The notes under the pieces: generated by a model
What the model was told of the DNA's origin: nothing
Database searches by the model: none
The model's input: the letters and a program-made list of their open reading frames with translations, nothing else
Position numbers and translations under genes: made by a program
Assembly (NCBI GenBank): GCA_021234155.1
Contig: JAJEKV010000095.1
Location: 3,422,621-3,486,620, forward strand
Length of the DNA stretch: 64,000 nucleotides
Reading direction: 5' to 3'
Origin: Isoetes taiwanensis
Lineage: Eukaryota; Streptophyta; Lycopodiopsida; Isoetales; Isoetaceae
Shown here: positions 1 to 10,244 of the stretch, piece by piece
Layout of the letters: each line of letters begins with the position of its first letter
How positions within the stretch are numbered: the stretch's first letter is position 1

Positions 1-1
1 A

Positions 2-355
2 CAAGAAAAAGATGGGGAGGACGCTGAGCCTTTAAAAGATGAGCTACACATAATTGGTCTGGATGAAGAGGTAAAACACAATTGAACTTTTTGATTTCAC
101 AAAATTTCATTTTCGTTTAAACCTTTTATTGTTGCTATGTATGACAATGAAGAAGAGGCAAGTGAGAAGGAGACAAGTGGGTCATCTGATAGTGATGGCA
201 GCACTAATTCATCAAGTGCGTCACATGAAAGCTACTCAAGTAGCGAAAATGGATCTGAGGGATCGCGAGTAAGACAATCACCATTGAAAAAAAAGAAAAC
301 ATGTCATGATATTGCTTGTGAAATATATCAGCGGCGTGGAGAACATGAGCCTTGA
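2..355 (+). CDS. 3' end of a spliced gene, acidic Ser-rich tail
   Basis: I do not recognise this gene. An open frame (QEKDGEDAEPLKDELHIIGL...) runs to position 70 and meets a GT donor (GAG|GTAAAA). An acceptor AG at 156-157 restores the same phase, and the frame then runs to a stop at 355. The second exon encodes an acidic, serine-rich stretch followed by a basic patch (SPLKKKKT) and the ending CEIYQRRGEHEP. Such tails are typical of disordered nuclear proteins, but no domain is visible because the upstream exons lie outside the window. The splice model is inferred from consensus and phase only. Confidence 0.45.
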
Positions 356-359
356 GCCG

Positions 360-834
360 TCTATGTCAAGATGACTCTTTAGCATATTTTATTTTAGTTT
401 GCTAAACTACGTACTTTCAATCTTCTATGTTTGTTTGCAAAATGTTTGTTTCGGAATTTGAATATCAATATAAAGTTTTCTTGGATACATGAATCCACTT
501 GGAATGCTTTAATATGGTTTGAGTTCTTAGATATGAAGCAAAATATTAATAAATGGCAAAGCTCGAAAATTAAAAAATCAAAATAAATAAAAATAAAAAT
601 TTATACAAAAATAAAAAATAAAAAACAAAAAACAAAAAATTAAAATAAAAAAAGAAAAATTAAAAAATACAAATTAAATAATTAAAAATACAAAAGGAAA
701 ATTGAAAAAGATTTGCAAAATGTTATTAGAGGTGACACTATTGGAGCACCTAAAATGCTATTAGAAGTGATACTATTGGACCACTATAAAGGTTTCTAAT
801 ATGACTATAAATATGACACTATCAAATGCTAGTT
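360..834. other. AT-rich spacer with A-rich low complexity
   Basis: No gene is seen. From about 540 to 715 the sequence is almost only A and T, built of short AAATAAA/AAAAAT runs, and may be a decayed A-rich tail. Confidence 0.5.
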
Positions 835-1260
835 ATGACTTTAGAAGTGATGTAAATTGTGTTACTATGTTTGATACTATTTGATATACTCTATGACCCT
901 ATACATGATATTATATTTGACATAGTTATGACTTTAGGAATGATGTTAATTGTGATACTTATATGTTCAATACTAGTTGGTATATTCTCTGACCATAAAC
1001 ATGGTATGATATTTGACACTATTAATGTTGTACTTTCTGTCTCTTTAAGTGATATTATATCTGGCACTGTCATCAATATGGTTGATACTAGCCATGGTAC
1101 AAATGTTGACATAATAGATGATGTTAATTATAATATTAAGTTGGTATTAATGATGATATAAGTGATGCTATAGGTGACATTATTATGTCAAGGTGGATAA
1201 CACAATCAATGATACTAATTTCGACGTTACAATTGATGTTAACAATGACAATATCACTGA
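835..1260. repeat. Degenerate tandem repeat, ~95-bp unit
   Basis: Two clear units (about 835-925 and 926-1021) share the order TTATGACTTTAG, GATGTxAATTGTG, TATxCTCTGACC and ATGATATTxGACA. Weaker copies rich in GATACTA/GATGTTA continue to about 1260. The open frames here follow the repeat and are not credible genes. Confidence 0.55.
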
Positions 1261-1471
1261 TGATATCTCATCAACGGGTTTAGTCATTCATTGTATCAGT
1301 TTTCTAAAAGTTTTCAATACATGATTATAAGTATACAAATGATGAAATTCATAACTAAAATTGCCCATTCTCTTGTAGTGTTGCTACCTCCTTAAACCAT
1401 CCACTGCCTATGAGAATGTGTGACTTTGCTGACTCGATGATTACAATACTTGATAGCTTCCCTTGGTGATC

Positions 1472-2905
1472 TCATGCATTGTCCTTTATTAGGTATCTGA
1501 TGGTCCTCTCCCATGCTCTCACCTCCATTGGTTTCTGCCCAGTTTTAAGTATCATGATTGTTAGTGGTGTATTTGCCCATACCTTAAATTCCTGTTTGTG
1601 CCATTGTCTGAGGATTCCTTCCTGTTTGTCCCACTTTTTGCCTGTTAAACCTGGCCCCCAAGCTTCAGCCCCGTATAATTGCATCGTGGCTACTACTGCA
1701 TTGAATAAGTAACACTTGATGTCCCAGTCAATTATTCTACTTTTATTGCAGAACTTTTTCATATTGAAATAGCTCCCTATGGCTGATTGGAACCTCATGT
1801 CTGTGCCCTTAGCCCATTTCCCCGTGCTCTGTGCATCATACCCCAGATACCTGTATTCCGCTGATTCCTCTATTTCTGTCTCCATATACCTGAAGGGTCT
1901 ATGCTTACTCTTATGCCCGAAGATGACTATCTTGGTTTTTGCTAGATTTACTGTTAGCCCTATTTTTTCACAGAAGTTTTCCAGTATCTTTAGTAGTCTG
2001 TGCATCCCCTTATTCTTTGTGGCCATCATGCTCAGATCATCAGCGTACAGCATAATAGGTACCTTGGTATCTCCTAGTATAGGGGCGTATTCGTCCCCCT
2101 GCTATTCTGCTATGTATCCCTGTAGTGCATCTATGTATATCCCGAATAAAGTCGGGGATAGAGGGCATCCCTGTTTGACGCCTGTATCACAGTCTATTGC
2201 CTGCCCTCCCTGTTCCATCTTTGCATATACCCTATGGTACAGTCTTGCAATTGATCCTACCATGTTTCTTGGAGCATGCATATCTATCAACCTTTGTAGG
2301 AGCTTCTCCCTCGGGACTGTGTCGAATGCTTTCCTAAAATCTACAAAGCAGCAAATTATTTTCTTTCCCTGTGCTTTGTTCTGCTCTATTAATATACGGA
2401 GGGTTACTAGATGGTCTGTGGTTGAGTGTTCCGGTCTAAAACCCGCTTGTCCCTGTGCCCTCAGATTTCCCGCTTCTACCCATTGTTTCAATTTGCTGTC
2501 CAGGCTTTTCCGAACCATTTTGCGAAGATGGAACTCACCATTATTGTCCTATAGTTTCTGGGATCTTTGTCTGCTTCCCCCCTTGTGTAGAGGTATGACC
2601 CTGTTGTATGTCCACCTGTCTGGGAGCCCGGTATATATTATGCCGTTGAAAATGTCTTTGACTTGTTTCCCTATTGCTCTTTCAGCACACTTTAGTAATT
2701 CCACTGTTAGTCCGTAGAGATCAGGGGCTTTGTGATTAGCCATCCCGTTTAAGGCTATCATTACTTCCTGCATGTTGAAGCACAGTTTATCCATATTCTG
2801 CAATGTTAGTATTGGCATTGGAGATGCCCCTATCCTGTATAATTTCTCCAGATATTTCTCCCATCCGACTGCTCCAATGGTGTCCTGCTCATTCTCTGTT
2901 TTCAT
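1472..2905 (-). CDS. LINE reverse transcriptase (broken frames)
   Basis: Three frame segments together make a non-LTR reverse transcriptase. 2905-2549 carries the N-terminal finger region with NHKAPDLYGLT. 2518-2102 carries GQAGFRPEHSTTDH, then VDFRKAFDTVPRE and GVKQGCPLSPTLFGIYID. 2053-1472 starts with the catalytic YADD box (MLYADDL) and continues through the thumb, with YLGYD and LYGAEAWGP. These are the standard RT blocks of L1-like elements, which copy element RNA at a nicked target. The frame changes at about 2535 and 2080. No RNase H domain is visible after the thumb. Confidence 0.85.
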
Positions 2906-2958
2906 ATTCCCACCTCCCCTCCTTTTAAATCCCTTCCAGAATCTTCGGGGTTGCCTTT

Positions 2959-4240
2959 TCAGCAGTCTGGCGCTGCACCAAGTTTTTGTTCCGTTTTAAC
3001 TTCAGCAGTCTCAAGTATGCTGCTCGTCTCCTTTCCTATATGTTCTTTGACCCTTCTTTTTTGTTCCCTGCATTCCTCATCATACCATACAGAGGCCTTA
3101 AAAGCATTGCTCTTCCTGGGTCTCTTTCCTTTCCTGAATACCACTGTTGCCACTCTAACCATAATGTCATTAAGGCTATTGCCGTTGTCATCTGCCTTAT
3201 GCTTTCCCCATTTCCATCTTCCCATTTCTGCCCTGGCCAATTGTATTAATGTATCTGTATACTTTTCCTGAAATTGGATTTTTATCTTCGCCTTCTCTTT
3301 TTCCTTTTCCCCTGTGTTATCAGCTTGTGTCGGCTCTCCCCCTTTGAGTGTTAACTGTATAGGTATGTGGCTTTCCCTTTTCCCAGTTGGCCATTCCAGT
3401 AGCATAAACCCTGCGACGATTTCCACTGCTTGGTTATTCATAATTACATAATTACATAACTGCTTGGTTATTCCCGTATGTATTCTGGCTCGTGAAGTTC
3501 CCTGATCCTCCCCATTTTTGCACCCCATTAGCTATGATTACCCCTGTCGCCGTACACATTTCGAGCAGTAATTCACCTCTGGCATTGATCTCTGCCTTGT
3601 CTTCTGTATCTCTCTTCCACTCCTGTGTTCTTGGTGTATATATCATCTGTCTCATCAGTGTTTGTGTTTTGTGCTTGTTCATGTCCTGTTCTGGCATTTA
3701 AATTCCCTGTTAGAATCATTGGTCCTTGTTCTTTCCATTTCATCATGTCTCCCTCAGGTCTAACAGTTCTAGCTTGTCACTGTTTGGTGGGTAATATGCT
3801 ATGATCAGAATTAGGTCTTGTTTGTTTTGCAATTGAATGTTTAAGACTATGTATCTTTTATTGATATCTGAATGTAAAATACATGCACTGTTAGCTACAC
3901 TATTCTTCACATAACAGGCCAGGCCTGCACTTCCCCTCCTTATCTTGAAATCTTTATCTTTCCAGCACATGAATAGCTGATACCCCTCTTCCTCCGGCAG
4001 CCTCTTGACGTTGTGCTCCCATGTCTCTACTAGACATATTATGTCGCAGCTGTGGGCTCCCTCGAGCCTCGCTCTGTCGTCCCACGGGTATCTGGTACAA
4101 TTCCAGTACCATATTGTCAGCGTCTCTTCCCCCGAGGTGGCTCCTTTGGGGTCTCCGTGTATTCTGTCCCATTGCCTGCTCTTCTCGGTCTTCCTCTGGT
4201 CTTCATTGTCGTAGTTGGGCCCATGACCCCCGTTCGTGGT
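2959..4240 (-). CDS. LINE APE-like endonuclease and linker (broken frames)
   Basis: In the frame ending at 3743 the endonuclease begins near 4140 with LTIWYWNCTRY, followed by CDIICLVETWE, the GSAGLACYVK block and IAYYPPN. These match the N, E and Y blocks of exonuclease-endonuclease-phosphatase domains of LINEs. The C-terminal part continues in other frames at 3697-3452 and 3528-2959. The usual SDH motif at the domain end appears as SHIPIQLTL near 3370. The enzyme would nick target DNA to prime reverse transcription. Confidence 0.7.
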
Positions 4241-4329
4241 GTTCGGTCTTCGTCGACCCTGTTTCCGTTTCTTTCTGCTCCTCCGTGCTGACTCCCTTCT
4301 AAGGTTATCGCTTTTAGCGCCCCCAAAGA

Positions 4330-4839
4330 CTACGCTCTCTCCGCCCTGCTTGCATGGTCGTGAGGGTTTATATTTTCCTTCTCCAATTCTATTGCTTTTG
4401 TTAATCCCTGTGCCCCCATATTTTGTTCTTGCGTCAGGATCCTCTGTTCCCTTACACTCTTGTGAAGGTATACTTTGCCGTTCCTGACACCCGCGTGTAT
4501 TCCTGCTTGATTCAGCTCCCTGGCCTTGGCTAATTCCCTGTGCAGCCCCTGGCGCTGCATAACTGTTAGAGCCTCTTGTACTTTGATCCCATTCCTCAGC
4601 CTGGATCCCATCCGCAGTATTCTCTCTTTGGCTACCAGGTCCCTCAGTGTCAGGTTTATGTGCCTCGACCGCCCTCTCCATTGGCCTGCCCGCACTGCTT
4701 TGACAATGATGCTACAGTGTTCCTTGAAAACTGTCTCTATTATCTCTGCAGTCACTCGATATATGTCCTCATTAGGTTTCTCCGCTACTCCTATCAATCT
4801 AACGTCATGCTTAATTCTATTCTGCTCCTCAAATTCCAT
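4330..4839 (-). CDS. LINE ORF1-like RNA-binding protein
   Basis: 169 residues. The N-terminal part (HDVRLIGVAEKPNED...) has the RNP-like start of L1-type ORF1 RRM domains. It is followed by a basic region (RAGQWRGRSRHINLTL) and the ending GVRNGKVYLHKSVREQRI, which resembles the C-terminal domain of L1 ORF1 proteins. In L1 elements this protein coats the element RNA. Overlapping frames to 4681 and 5150 encode charged stretches that may be its coiled-coil part. The assignment rests on layout and short motifs. Confidence 0.6.
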   Translation of the reverse strand: MEFEEQNRIKHDVRLIGVAEKPNEDIYRVTAEIIETVFKEHCSIIVKAVRAGQWRGRSRHINLTLRDLVAKERILRMGSRLRNGIKVQEALTVMQRQGLHRELAKARELNQAGIHAGVRNGKVYLHKSVREQRILTQEQNMGAQGLTKAIELEKENINPHDHASRAERA

Positions 4840-5069
4840 GATATATGGCTTTATCCTATCAAATGACTCCCATGCATCTAACTCAATTTGATTTCTCTAA
4901 TTCAACCAACCTCTGCATAATTTTAGCCTTCTCTTCTTCAATCTCGTCCATTCTGCGCTGCATCTCCTCGCTTGTCCTCTCGACCCCTTCTATCCTCACG
5001 TCCATACTGTATTTTGTTGCGGTTACACGTAACAAATTTTTTATATAGGATGGTGATATAAATGGCTTT

Positions 5070-5095
5070 AAAGCAGAGTTTCATTAAAGTTGGAA
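5070..5095 (+). repeat. Left 26-bp inverted repeat
   Basis: Begins AAAGCAGAGTTTCATTAAAG and is identical over 26 bp to the reverse complement of 19634-19659. The flank to its left is TATAAATGGCTTT. Confidence 0.7.
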
Positions 5096-5099
5096 ATTT

Positions 5100-5420
5100 C
5101 GTGATTCCATTTTCGCTCGAAATGAAATTGTTCGTTGTTTTTTCACACATTCAGCATTCAAATCTGCGCTATTTACTTAAAAATGCACAAGGATTAGCTT
5201 GAAAACCGCTCTATTTGACACGAAATGGGGCGGAAATCGACGGGCGAAACAACCTGGTTGCGCCATTTGAATAAAAATTGTGGAAAAAAAGCAATAAAGT
5301 CGCTGTATTTGAAGTGAATCATAAGGACAATACACGGAAAAAAGCAAACAAATAGCGCGGCCGCGCAGTCTGTTGCAATATATTCATATTGCAAATGGCG
5401 CTGCTGCGCTATTTGCTTTA
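5100..5420. promoter_or_regulatory. Subterminal region with GCGC(C/T)ATTTG half-sites
   Basis: Half-sites occur near 5167 (GCGCTATTTA), 5207 (CGCTCTATTTG) and 5259 (GCGCCATTTGA). Two palindromes follow: 5350-5369 (AAATAGCGC, spacer GGCC, a degraded right arm) and 5392-5415 (AAATGGCGC, spacer TGCT, GCGCTATTT). They match the motif in the introns and promoter region of the genes to the right. Confidence 0.6.
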
Positions 5421-5555
5421 CAAGTAAGATATACAAAAGGGGCAAATACATTAGGATCGTATGTGTCATCAGTATTCAAAAGATTCATCAGTACAGTAAT
5501 CATTAATACCACAGAGGTAAATCTTATATACAAGTATGATATGCAAATCAGTTTT

Positions 5556-7118
5556 TCAATATTGCTCACCAAAAACATTATCATCTGCTTTATCAATATC
5601 ATCCGGGTTAATCTTACTTCGGTCAATCTGCGTTTCTGTGTCTTGCACCACTTTTTCCCCGGATCCTGTGGCCTCTCCTGCACCAGCCTGTGACCCCTCT
5701 CCTCCACCACCATGTGATGTCTCTCCTCCACCACCATGTGATGTCTCTCCTGGAGTAGGCCCAGTCAGTGTCAAAACTCGACGAGAGTCCATGGCTGCTG
5801 GATCAAGCAAGGGATTAATGACGTTGTCAATTCTTCCAAGAATCCCTAGCATACATTGGATCATGCTCATAGGCCACACTACTCCTTTTTAACTGCAATG
5901 ATGCCCTAGTAAAAGCCCCACCAGAAAAAAAGTCCAGAACAAAGTTACCTGGAGGGCAGAGCTTATCGACAAGGTATGCTGTTGTAGCAGGACCAACCTA
6001 CTTGTGAACCACGTATTCCCCTTCCATACCTTGCCAACTGTATTTGAACCTGTCCCTCAGGAGCTTGTTAGCCAGATTCTCTGGCTCGGCACCAACTGCA
6101 TCTTTATGGGTCTTAGGAACTTCAGGTGCTTTCCGGGGATGTTCATCATAAAACCTGAGATCCAGGTGTTCATCAGGCTGTGCTTGGGCTGAGATCCTGG
6201 TGGCTAGACCATAGCTGTTGGCTCTTTTATGCCACCACTAGGTGCCCACCCATTTTCCTCTTCATACATGCCTAAGTAAACTCTAGATCTGGATTCTAGT
6301 CTCTCAAGGGCAGTGCCGAAGAGACTCGTATGTTCCGGCCTAGCAAAACATATTATCCAGTATGTCTCAACATTTGTCATCTTAGAAGCAGCATCAAAGA
6401 ATTTGGCCAGAGTGGGGGGATCCCAAATCGGAGTAATTTGCCTCGCATCCAAACAGATCATGCTGGCAGGCAACACGATCGGATCCTGGACAATCCCACC
6501 ACTAGAAACGCACTCCACATGAAATCTTTTGAACTCGTCCTCGGCCTCGGGCTTTAGAATCTTACGGATGGATCTGCCTAATGAGAAGGGCACATTACCA
6601 TGGACGCCCTCTTTCAGTATTCCGTCTGAGACCCACTTATTATGTACCACACCCCACGATAGGAGGGTTGAGTCTGGGAATCCGTCGGACACCTTTCTCA
6701 AGTCCTCGAACTTTCTGTACTTGATTCCAAGTTCATCATGGATGTAGTTGAGAATCTCCTTCTTCATGTAGGCAAGAATCCTCAAGTTCTGTGCTCTCGT
6801 CTTGAAAAAATTATCACCCTTATAATCCGATGTGACCTTAACATAAATGTCCCCTCTGATGGCTTCCTGCAGGACAGTTCTGCAATCTTCATAATCCAGG
6901 CCTGTCATGCATCTGAGGTAGTTCTCGCTAAAATAGTCCTTATCCTTTGCCCAATTGACTGCTATTTGTTGGCCCCTGTTATCTTTCAGCTCCCCCTTTT
7001 TCCATTTATTCCACATTTGGCGAAAGAGAGCGTAAATGTCGTCTGGCATAAAAACGAACCTGTTGACATCCTTAGTATGCTTTCCCCTGAGAATCTTGTC
7101 AACCATTTCAAGATAATG
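5556..7118 (-). CDS. Beta-class N4/N6 amino-DNA methyltransferase domain (3' exon of ParB-MTase gene)
   Basis: The exon begins at 7118 after a strong acceptor (TTTGCCTTTCAG) with HYLEMVDKIL. A linker rich in charged residues leads to the likely catalytic box WDPPTLAKFF at about 6425-6395, then VETYWIICFARPEH. After one frame shift near 6230 come HK-stop-VGPATTAYLVDKLCPPG and VLDFFSGGAF at 5940-5911, then LKRSSVAYEHDP. This is the order of permuted beta-class amino-methyltransferases: DPPY-like motif IV first, then HKxxGP and the SAM-binding FxGxG-type motif I. DPPT replaces DPPY, and a TAG interrupts HK|VGP. After another shift a Gly/Ser-rich tail ends at 5556. In the family such enzymes methylate adenine N6 or cytosine N4; the substrate here is unknown. 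Confidence 0.68.
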
Positions 7119-7239
7119 CTGAAAGGCAAACCAAATATGTTAGAGCTTGAATGCAGCAAAGTAGTATCAAATGGCGCCGCTGCGCCATTTGGCATCAAAT
7201 GGCGCCGCTGCGCCATTTGCTTCATACGATGGTACATAC
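7119..7239 (-). other. 121-bp intron made largely of two palindromes
   Basis: Donor AAG|GTATGT at 7240/7239 and acceptor TTTCAG|CAT at 7119/7118 join two frames in phase 0. Inside are two identical palindromes, 7168-7191 and 7196-7219, with arms AAATGGCGC/GCGCCATTT and spacer CGCT. The transcript would fold two stable hairpins within the intron. Confidence 0.7.
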
Positions 7240-7776
7240 CTTGTATTCGTCACTTCTTGATTGGCCTTTTCCTGCTGGTGCTGGCTTGCCGCACTCCTGG
7301 TATTGCCTACGCAGGTGGTGTATCTGATCTGCGTATGGTTCCTTAAACACCGTCCTGGCTACGATGTCATTGAGATCCACACCGAAATTTGAAGAAGGTC
7401 CAAGTCACTTTCGGTGCTCGGAAAGAACTCTGCCAGAATCTATAAGTGTAAATCTTTTCGAAGTTTTATTACGGCATCTTCGTCCCCAACCCGACCACGA
7501 CGAAGTTGTGCGGTGAGAGACGAATGGTTGCCATTGATGATGTAGAACCTCATACCGGCCGGTCGATTCTTGTGACCATGGTACTAGGCGCTTTGTATCT
7601 GGATCAAAGGGCACCACATCTGCCGGCGTGAAGACTGGATGGGGATCTTCAGCAAATGACTTGCACAGTTTCCTAACATGTTCAGGATTTACAACTCGTG
7701 CTGTCATGTTAGGAGGTGCCTCTTCCATATCCCAGATGGATATTTTTCTGATATATGTCACACCTAGAGGAAACAT
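7240..7776 (-). CDS. ParB/Srx-like domain exon of ParB-MTase gene (broken frames)
   Basis: Frame 7776-7405 reads FPLGVTYIRKISIWDMEE, then VVNPEHVRKLCKSFAEDPHP and DVVPFDPDTKRLVPW. After a one-base shift at CCGGCCGG (near 7555) it continues MRFYIINGNHSSLTAQLRRG. The pattern (a conserved I-x-D strand, a helix with V-x-x-L-x-x-SF, a hydrophobic strand, then YIINGNHS) is that of ParB-like nuclease/CTPase domains, with NGNHS where many members have DGxHR. Another shift near 7430 leads to GVDLNDIVARTVFKEPYADQ, and the exon ends at the donor at 7240. Prokaryotic and phage proteins that join ParB-like and N6/N4 methyltransferase domains are known; in a plant element this would be unusual. The fold call is from motifs only. 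Confidence 0.55.
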
Positions 7777-7779
7777 GTG

Positions 7780-8230
7780 ACCAGATCTTTCTTTGTTTTT
7801 TTAGAGTTTCTTCTGCCAACTCCTCCTCGGCATCACGATCCATCTTCAACTCCGAAAGCACCTCTAGACTTTCCATTTTCCTCTGCTTTCTGACCCTCGT
7901 CTCCTTCTTTGTTTCCCTCCTCCTTTTATGCGGAATGCTATCAGCCGTCGATGCAGCGCCTTTACCTCTCCGTTGTGGGGAGGATTTAGTATCACTAATG
8001 GTTCTCTCTGAATCCTGTTTATCCGGGGACTTGATAGGAGAACCGATAGGTGTCCTGATAGGAGGAGACTTGGGAGCTCACTTGGGAGGAGACTTGGGAT
8101 TTTCCTCGTCTTTCTTTTGATTCTCTTCCTCATGCTCTGTCCCTTCTATTTGGACTGCTCCTTTCTTTGGTTTGGCTTGCCTAAGGTTTGGCTTTCTCTT
8201 CCCATCCTTCTTTGTAATCTCCATTTGAAG
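7780..8230 (-). CDS. Basic, Ser-Pro-rich segment of ParB-MTase gene
   Basis: Minus-strand frame EHEEENQKKDEENPKSPP, one TGA stop, then SPP(I/K) repeats (PKSPPIRTPIGSPIKSPDKQ), a lysine/arginine cluster (PHKRRRETKKETRVRKQRK) and a probable coiled coil (MESLEVLSELKMDRDAEEEL). It runs directly toward the ParB-like frame at 7776. The basic cluster would serve as a nuclear localisation signal. No fold is recognised. The exon limits are uncertain. Confidence 0.45.
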
Positions 8231-8261
8231 CGGTCTTTGTCCATTAGAGCAGGCATATTAC

Positions 8262-8792
8262 CGAAGGTCTTGGCTCGACAATATGTGACACTTGAGTTCT
8301 TTGATCGTCCATGGCTGAGCGGAGAATGCCAAATCCTCTAAGTAGCTCGGCGCGGTGCCATTAATAGCAGCTGCCTCTACGCTTTTCATTATGAAGGCAG
8401 CGGCCGACCTTTTCTTTTGGCGTAGATATGCGGTCCTTGATCTTTGGATTCCATCATCGTGGATCATAAACCTGCCGATCCATGCAAGTCTGGATCAATG
8501 GTGCAATTCACGGGATCCTCCACTGTGCAACCAAGGAAGTCTAATCTTCCCTGCTTTTTCACCTCCCGCATGTTGACAATGATGCCAAGCTGCATCACAA
8601 CGTCCTGTTCACCACTTCTCGACTTTGTGAGGAGGCAAAGTTCTCTCCTCTTGTCCCCCTTTGTGGGGTCGACCCTTCCTCCAAGGGAATTGCCCTGACA
8701 ATTTCCATGCACCATGGCCTTCCAGCCATGACCACGGTCTTCTCCGTCACAACGTTTTGGGCCTTGGACAACGAAGCTTCACAAGAAAACAA
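8262..8792 (-). CDS. N-terminal exon(s) of ParB-MTase gene, unknown domain
   Basis: Three overlapping minus-strand frames follow one another: SKAQNVVTEKTVVMAGRPW from 8792, then REVKKQGRLDFLGCTVEDPV and CTIDPDLHGS to 8464, then IGRFMIHDDGIQRSRTAYLR through AAAINGTAPSYLEDLAFSAQ. The last ends at a possible donor (CTTCG|GTAATA) at 8262. The pieces read as one protein region with two one-base shifts. I do not recognise the domain. The start codon could be at 8792 or in a further exon to the right. Confidence 0.4.
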
Positions 8793-8828
8793 CTAATCAA
8801 CATTCAAATCATGAAACCCCAACCCAAC

Positions 8829-9244
8829 CCACTACGCCATTTGCATGTAAATGGCGCAGTGGCGCCATTTTCTCGACTGGCGAATGGGGAATCCCTCAAC
8901 CAGCCAACAATCCAGAGTGTACACTCCCTATTCTCGCCTCGCGAGTCGAGACATTCTCGACACGCGAGTCGATAATAAGGCCTGTACTTTCTAGATTGTT
9001 GGCAAGCTGAGGGAGAGGCGACTTGCCAGTCGAGAAATGGCGCAGTGGCGCCATTTGCATTATACTAACCAAATGTAAATGGCGCCACTGCGCCATTTGC
9101 ATTATACTACATCAGCTCTAAACAAACTACAAAACTAACACATCCCAAAGAAATGGCGCGGACGCGCCATTTCTTGCAGACGGGACCACAGAAACTCACT
9201 ATCCTAGACACCTGGACACATGAAACAGCGCGGTCGCGCTATTT
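8829..9244. repeat. Cluster of 9-4-9 palindromes
   Basis: Palindromes with arms AAATGGCGC/GCGCCATTT lie at 8849-8870 (spacer AGTG), 9035-9056 (AGTG), 9077-9098 (CACT) and 9151-9172 (GGAC). A variant lies at 9222-9244 (AAACAGCGC, GGTC, GCGCTATTT), and a half-site at 8834. The spacer is always 4 nt but differs in sequence while the arms stay constant. Between them, about 8935-8970, lies a second small inverted motif, CTCG(C/A)xxCGCGAGTCGAGA. Confidence 0.8.
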
Positions 9245-9289
9245 ATATACCCATGACCCAGAAAACAACTAAAAAAAAAGATTGAACTA

Positions 9290-10212
9290 ACCGGGAACCC
9301 GAGGCCATCGTGATATGCTAATCGCACAGGATCGCATTAACGGACCGTAGAAATTGTACTCCAACTTTTTGTCTGGAGCTCCTGGATCAACAGGCGCTAC
9401 TCGAAGGCGCTAGAGAGAGAAACACAAAGGCGCTAGAGAGAGAAATTTAAGGCGCTAGAGAGAGAAGGCGGAAGGCGCTGGGCGCTGGCGGAGGAGAAGG
9501 CGCTGGCGGCGGATAAAATGAAATGAGAGAAATGAAATGAAGAGAGAAAATGAAACCGTCGAAATTAATGGCGCGCAAGGATTTGTCCGCCCGCCACTTG
9601 AATTTCTTTGCATCCGTCAGCGTCCGCCCGGCGTCCGTCCGTCCGTCACTTGAATTTTAAAATTTGAATTTGAATTTCCTGCCCGTCCGCCAATTGAATT
9701 CTAAAAATTGAATTCCCCGCCCGTCCGCCACTTGAATTTTAAAATTTGAATTCCCCGCTACTTTTCGCATATATTGTGCCAGTCCCTGTCTCAAAGCTGT
9801 TTATAAAATCTGCGGGTACAGATATGGTAAGCGTATATGCGCTTTCGTCTTCAGATTATTCCGTGTTGCGATTTTACGCTCCCCGCCCTCGCTCAACATT
9901 CGCGGTACTTATACCGAGAGGACTTGGCCGCCAAATCGACGCGTCTATTCGCCTTAGGCATTGGTTCGGCCAGGCGCTTTGGGCGCTACCCAACCCGATT
10001 CTGGCGCTTTAGTTGGTTGGCGCTTCACTTGGTTAGCGGGCTTCTTCATTTCATACTTGGCGCTACCTTGATTCTGGCGCTTTAGTTGGTTTGCGCTTCA
10101 CTTGGTTACTTGAGCGCTTCTTCATTTCATAGCAGGCGCTTCTTCATTTGATAGCAGGCGCTTCCTCTATTTTGAAGGCGCTTACTTGATTCAAGGCTCT
10201 TCCCTTCATTCA
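9290..10212. promoter_or_regulatory. Divergent intergenic region with GGCGCT repeats
   Basis: This stretch separates the leftward methyltransferase gene from the rightward DUF8039 gene and probably holds both promoters. GGCGCT recurs many times at 9390-9505 (several within GGCGCTAGAGAGAGAAA) and again at 9970-10190 (GGCGCTTTAGTTGGTT and GGCGCTTCTTCATTT repeats). GGCGC is also the core of the palindromes. Between, 9560-9760 holds imperfect repeats of CCGTCCGCCACTTGAATTT. No gene is seen. Confidence 0.55.
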
Positions 10213-10244
10213 ATGGCAGATTCTCGATCTACAATGACCCCAAG
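10213..10244 (+). CDS. First exon of DUF8039-like gene
   Basis: ATG at 10213 opens MADSRSTMTP and ends at a consensus donor, CCAAG|GTTAGT. The phase (2 nt of the next codon) matches the acceptor at 10783, giving MADSRSTMTP-R-KRTLQNFLCG. The GGCGCT-rich region lies immediately upstream. Confidence 0.55.

Larger units (their letters stand above)
1380..5040 (-). mobile_element. L1-like LINE retrotransposon, degraded
   Basis: Read on the minus strand, the order is an ORF1-like protein (about 4839-4330), an APE-type endonuclease (about 4140-3740), a linker, and a reverse transcriptase with C-terminal region (about 2905-1472). This is the normal L1-clade order. Several frame breaks separate the parts, so the copy is not intact as read. 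The 3' end lies on the left near 1380 and the 5' end near 5040. I found no clear target duplication. Confidence 0.85.

Noticed and set aside
859..1161. 100-aa hydrophobic frame that looks membrane-like
   Set aside because: It lies in the ~95-bp AT-rich tandem repeat; the hydrophobicity comes from composition.
1779..2717. 312-aa open frame on the plus strand
   Set aside because: It is the antisense shadow of the LINE reverse transcriptase, with no domain of its own.
7168..7219. CRISPR-like array of identical short repeats
   Set aside because: Only two adjacent copies, palindromic, in a plant-type intron; no spacers or cas genes.
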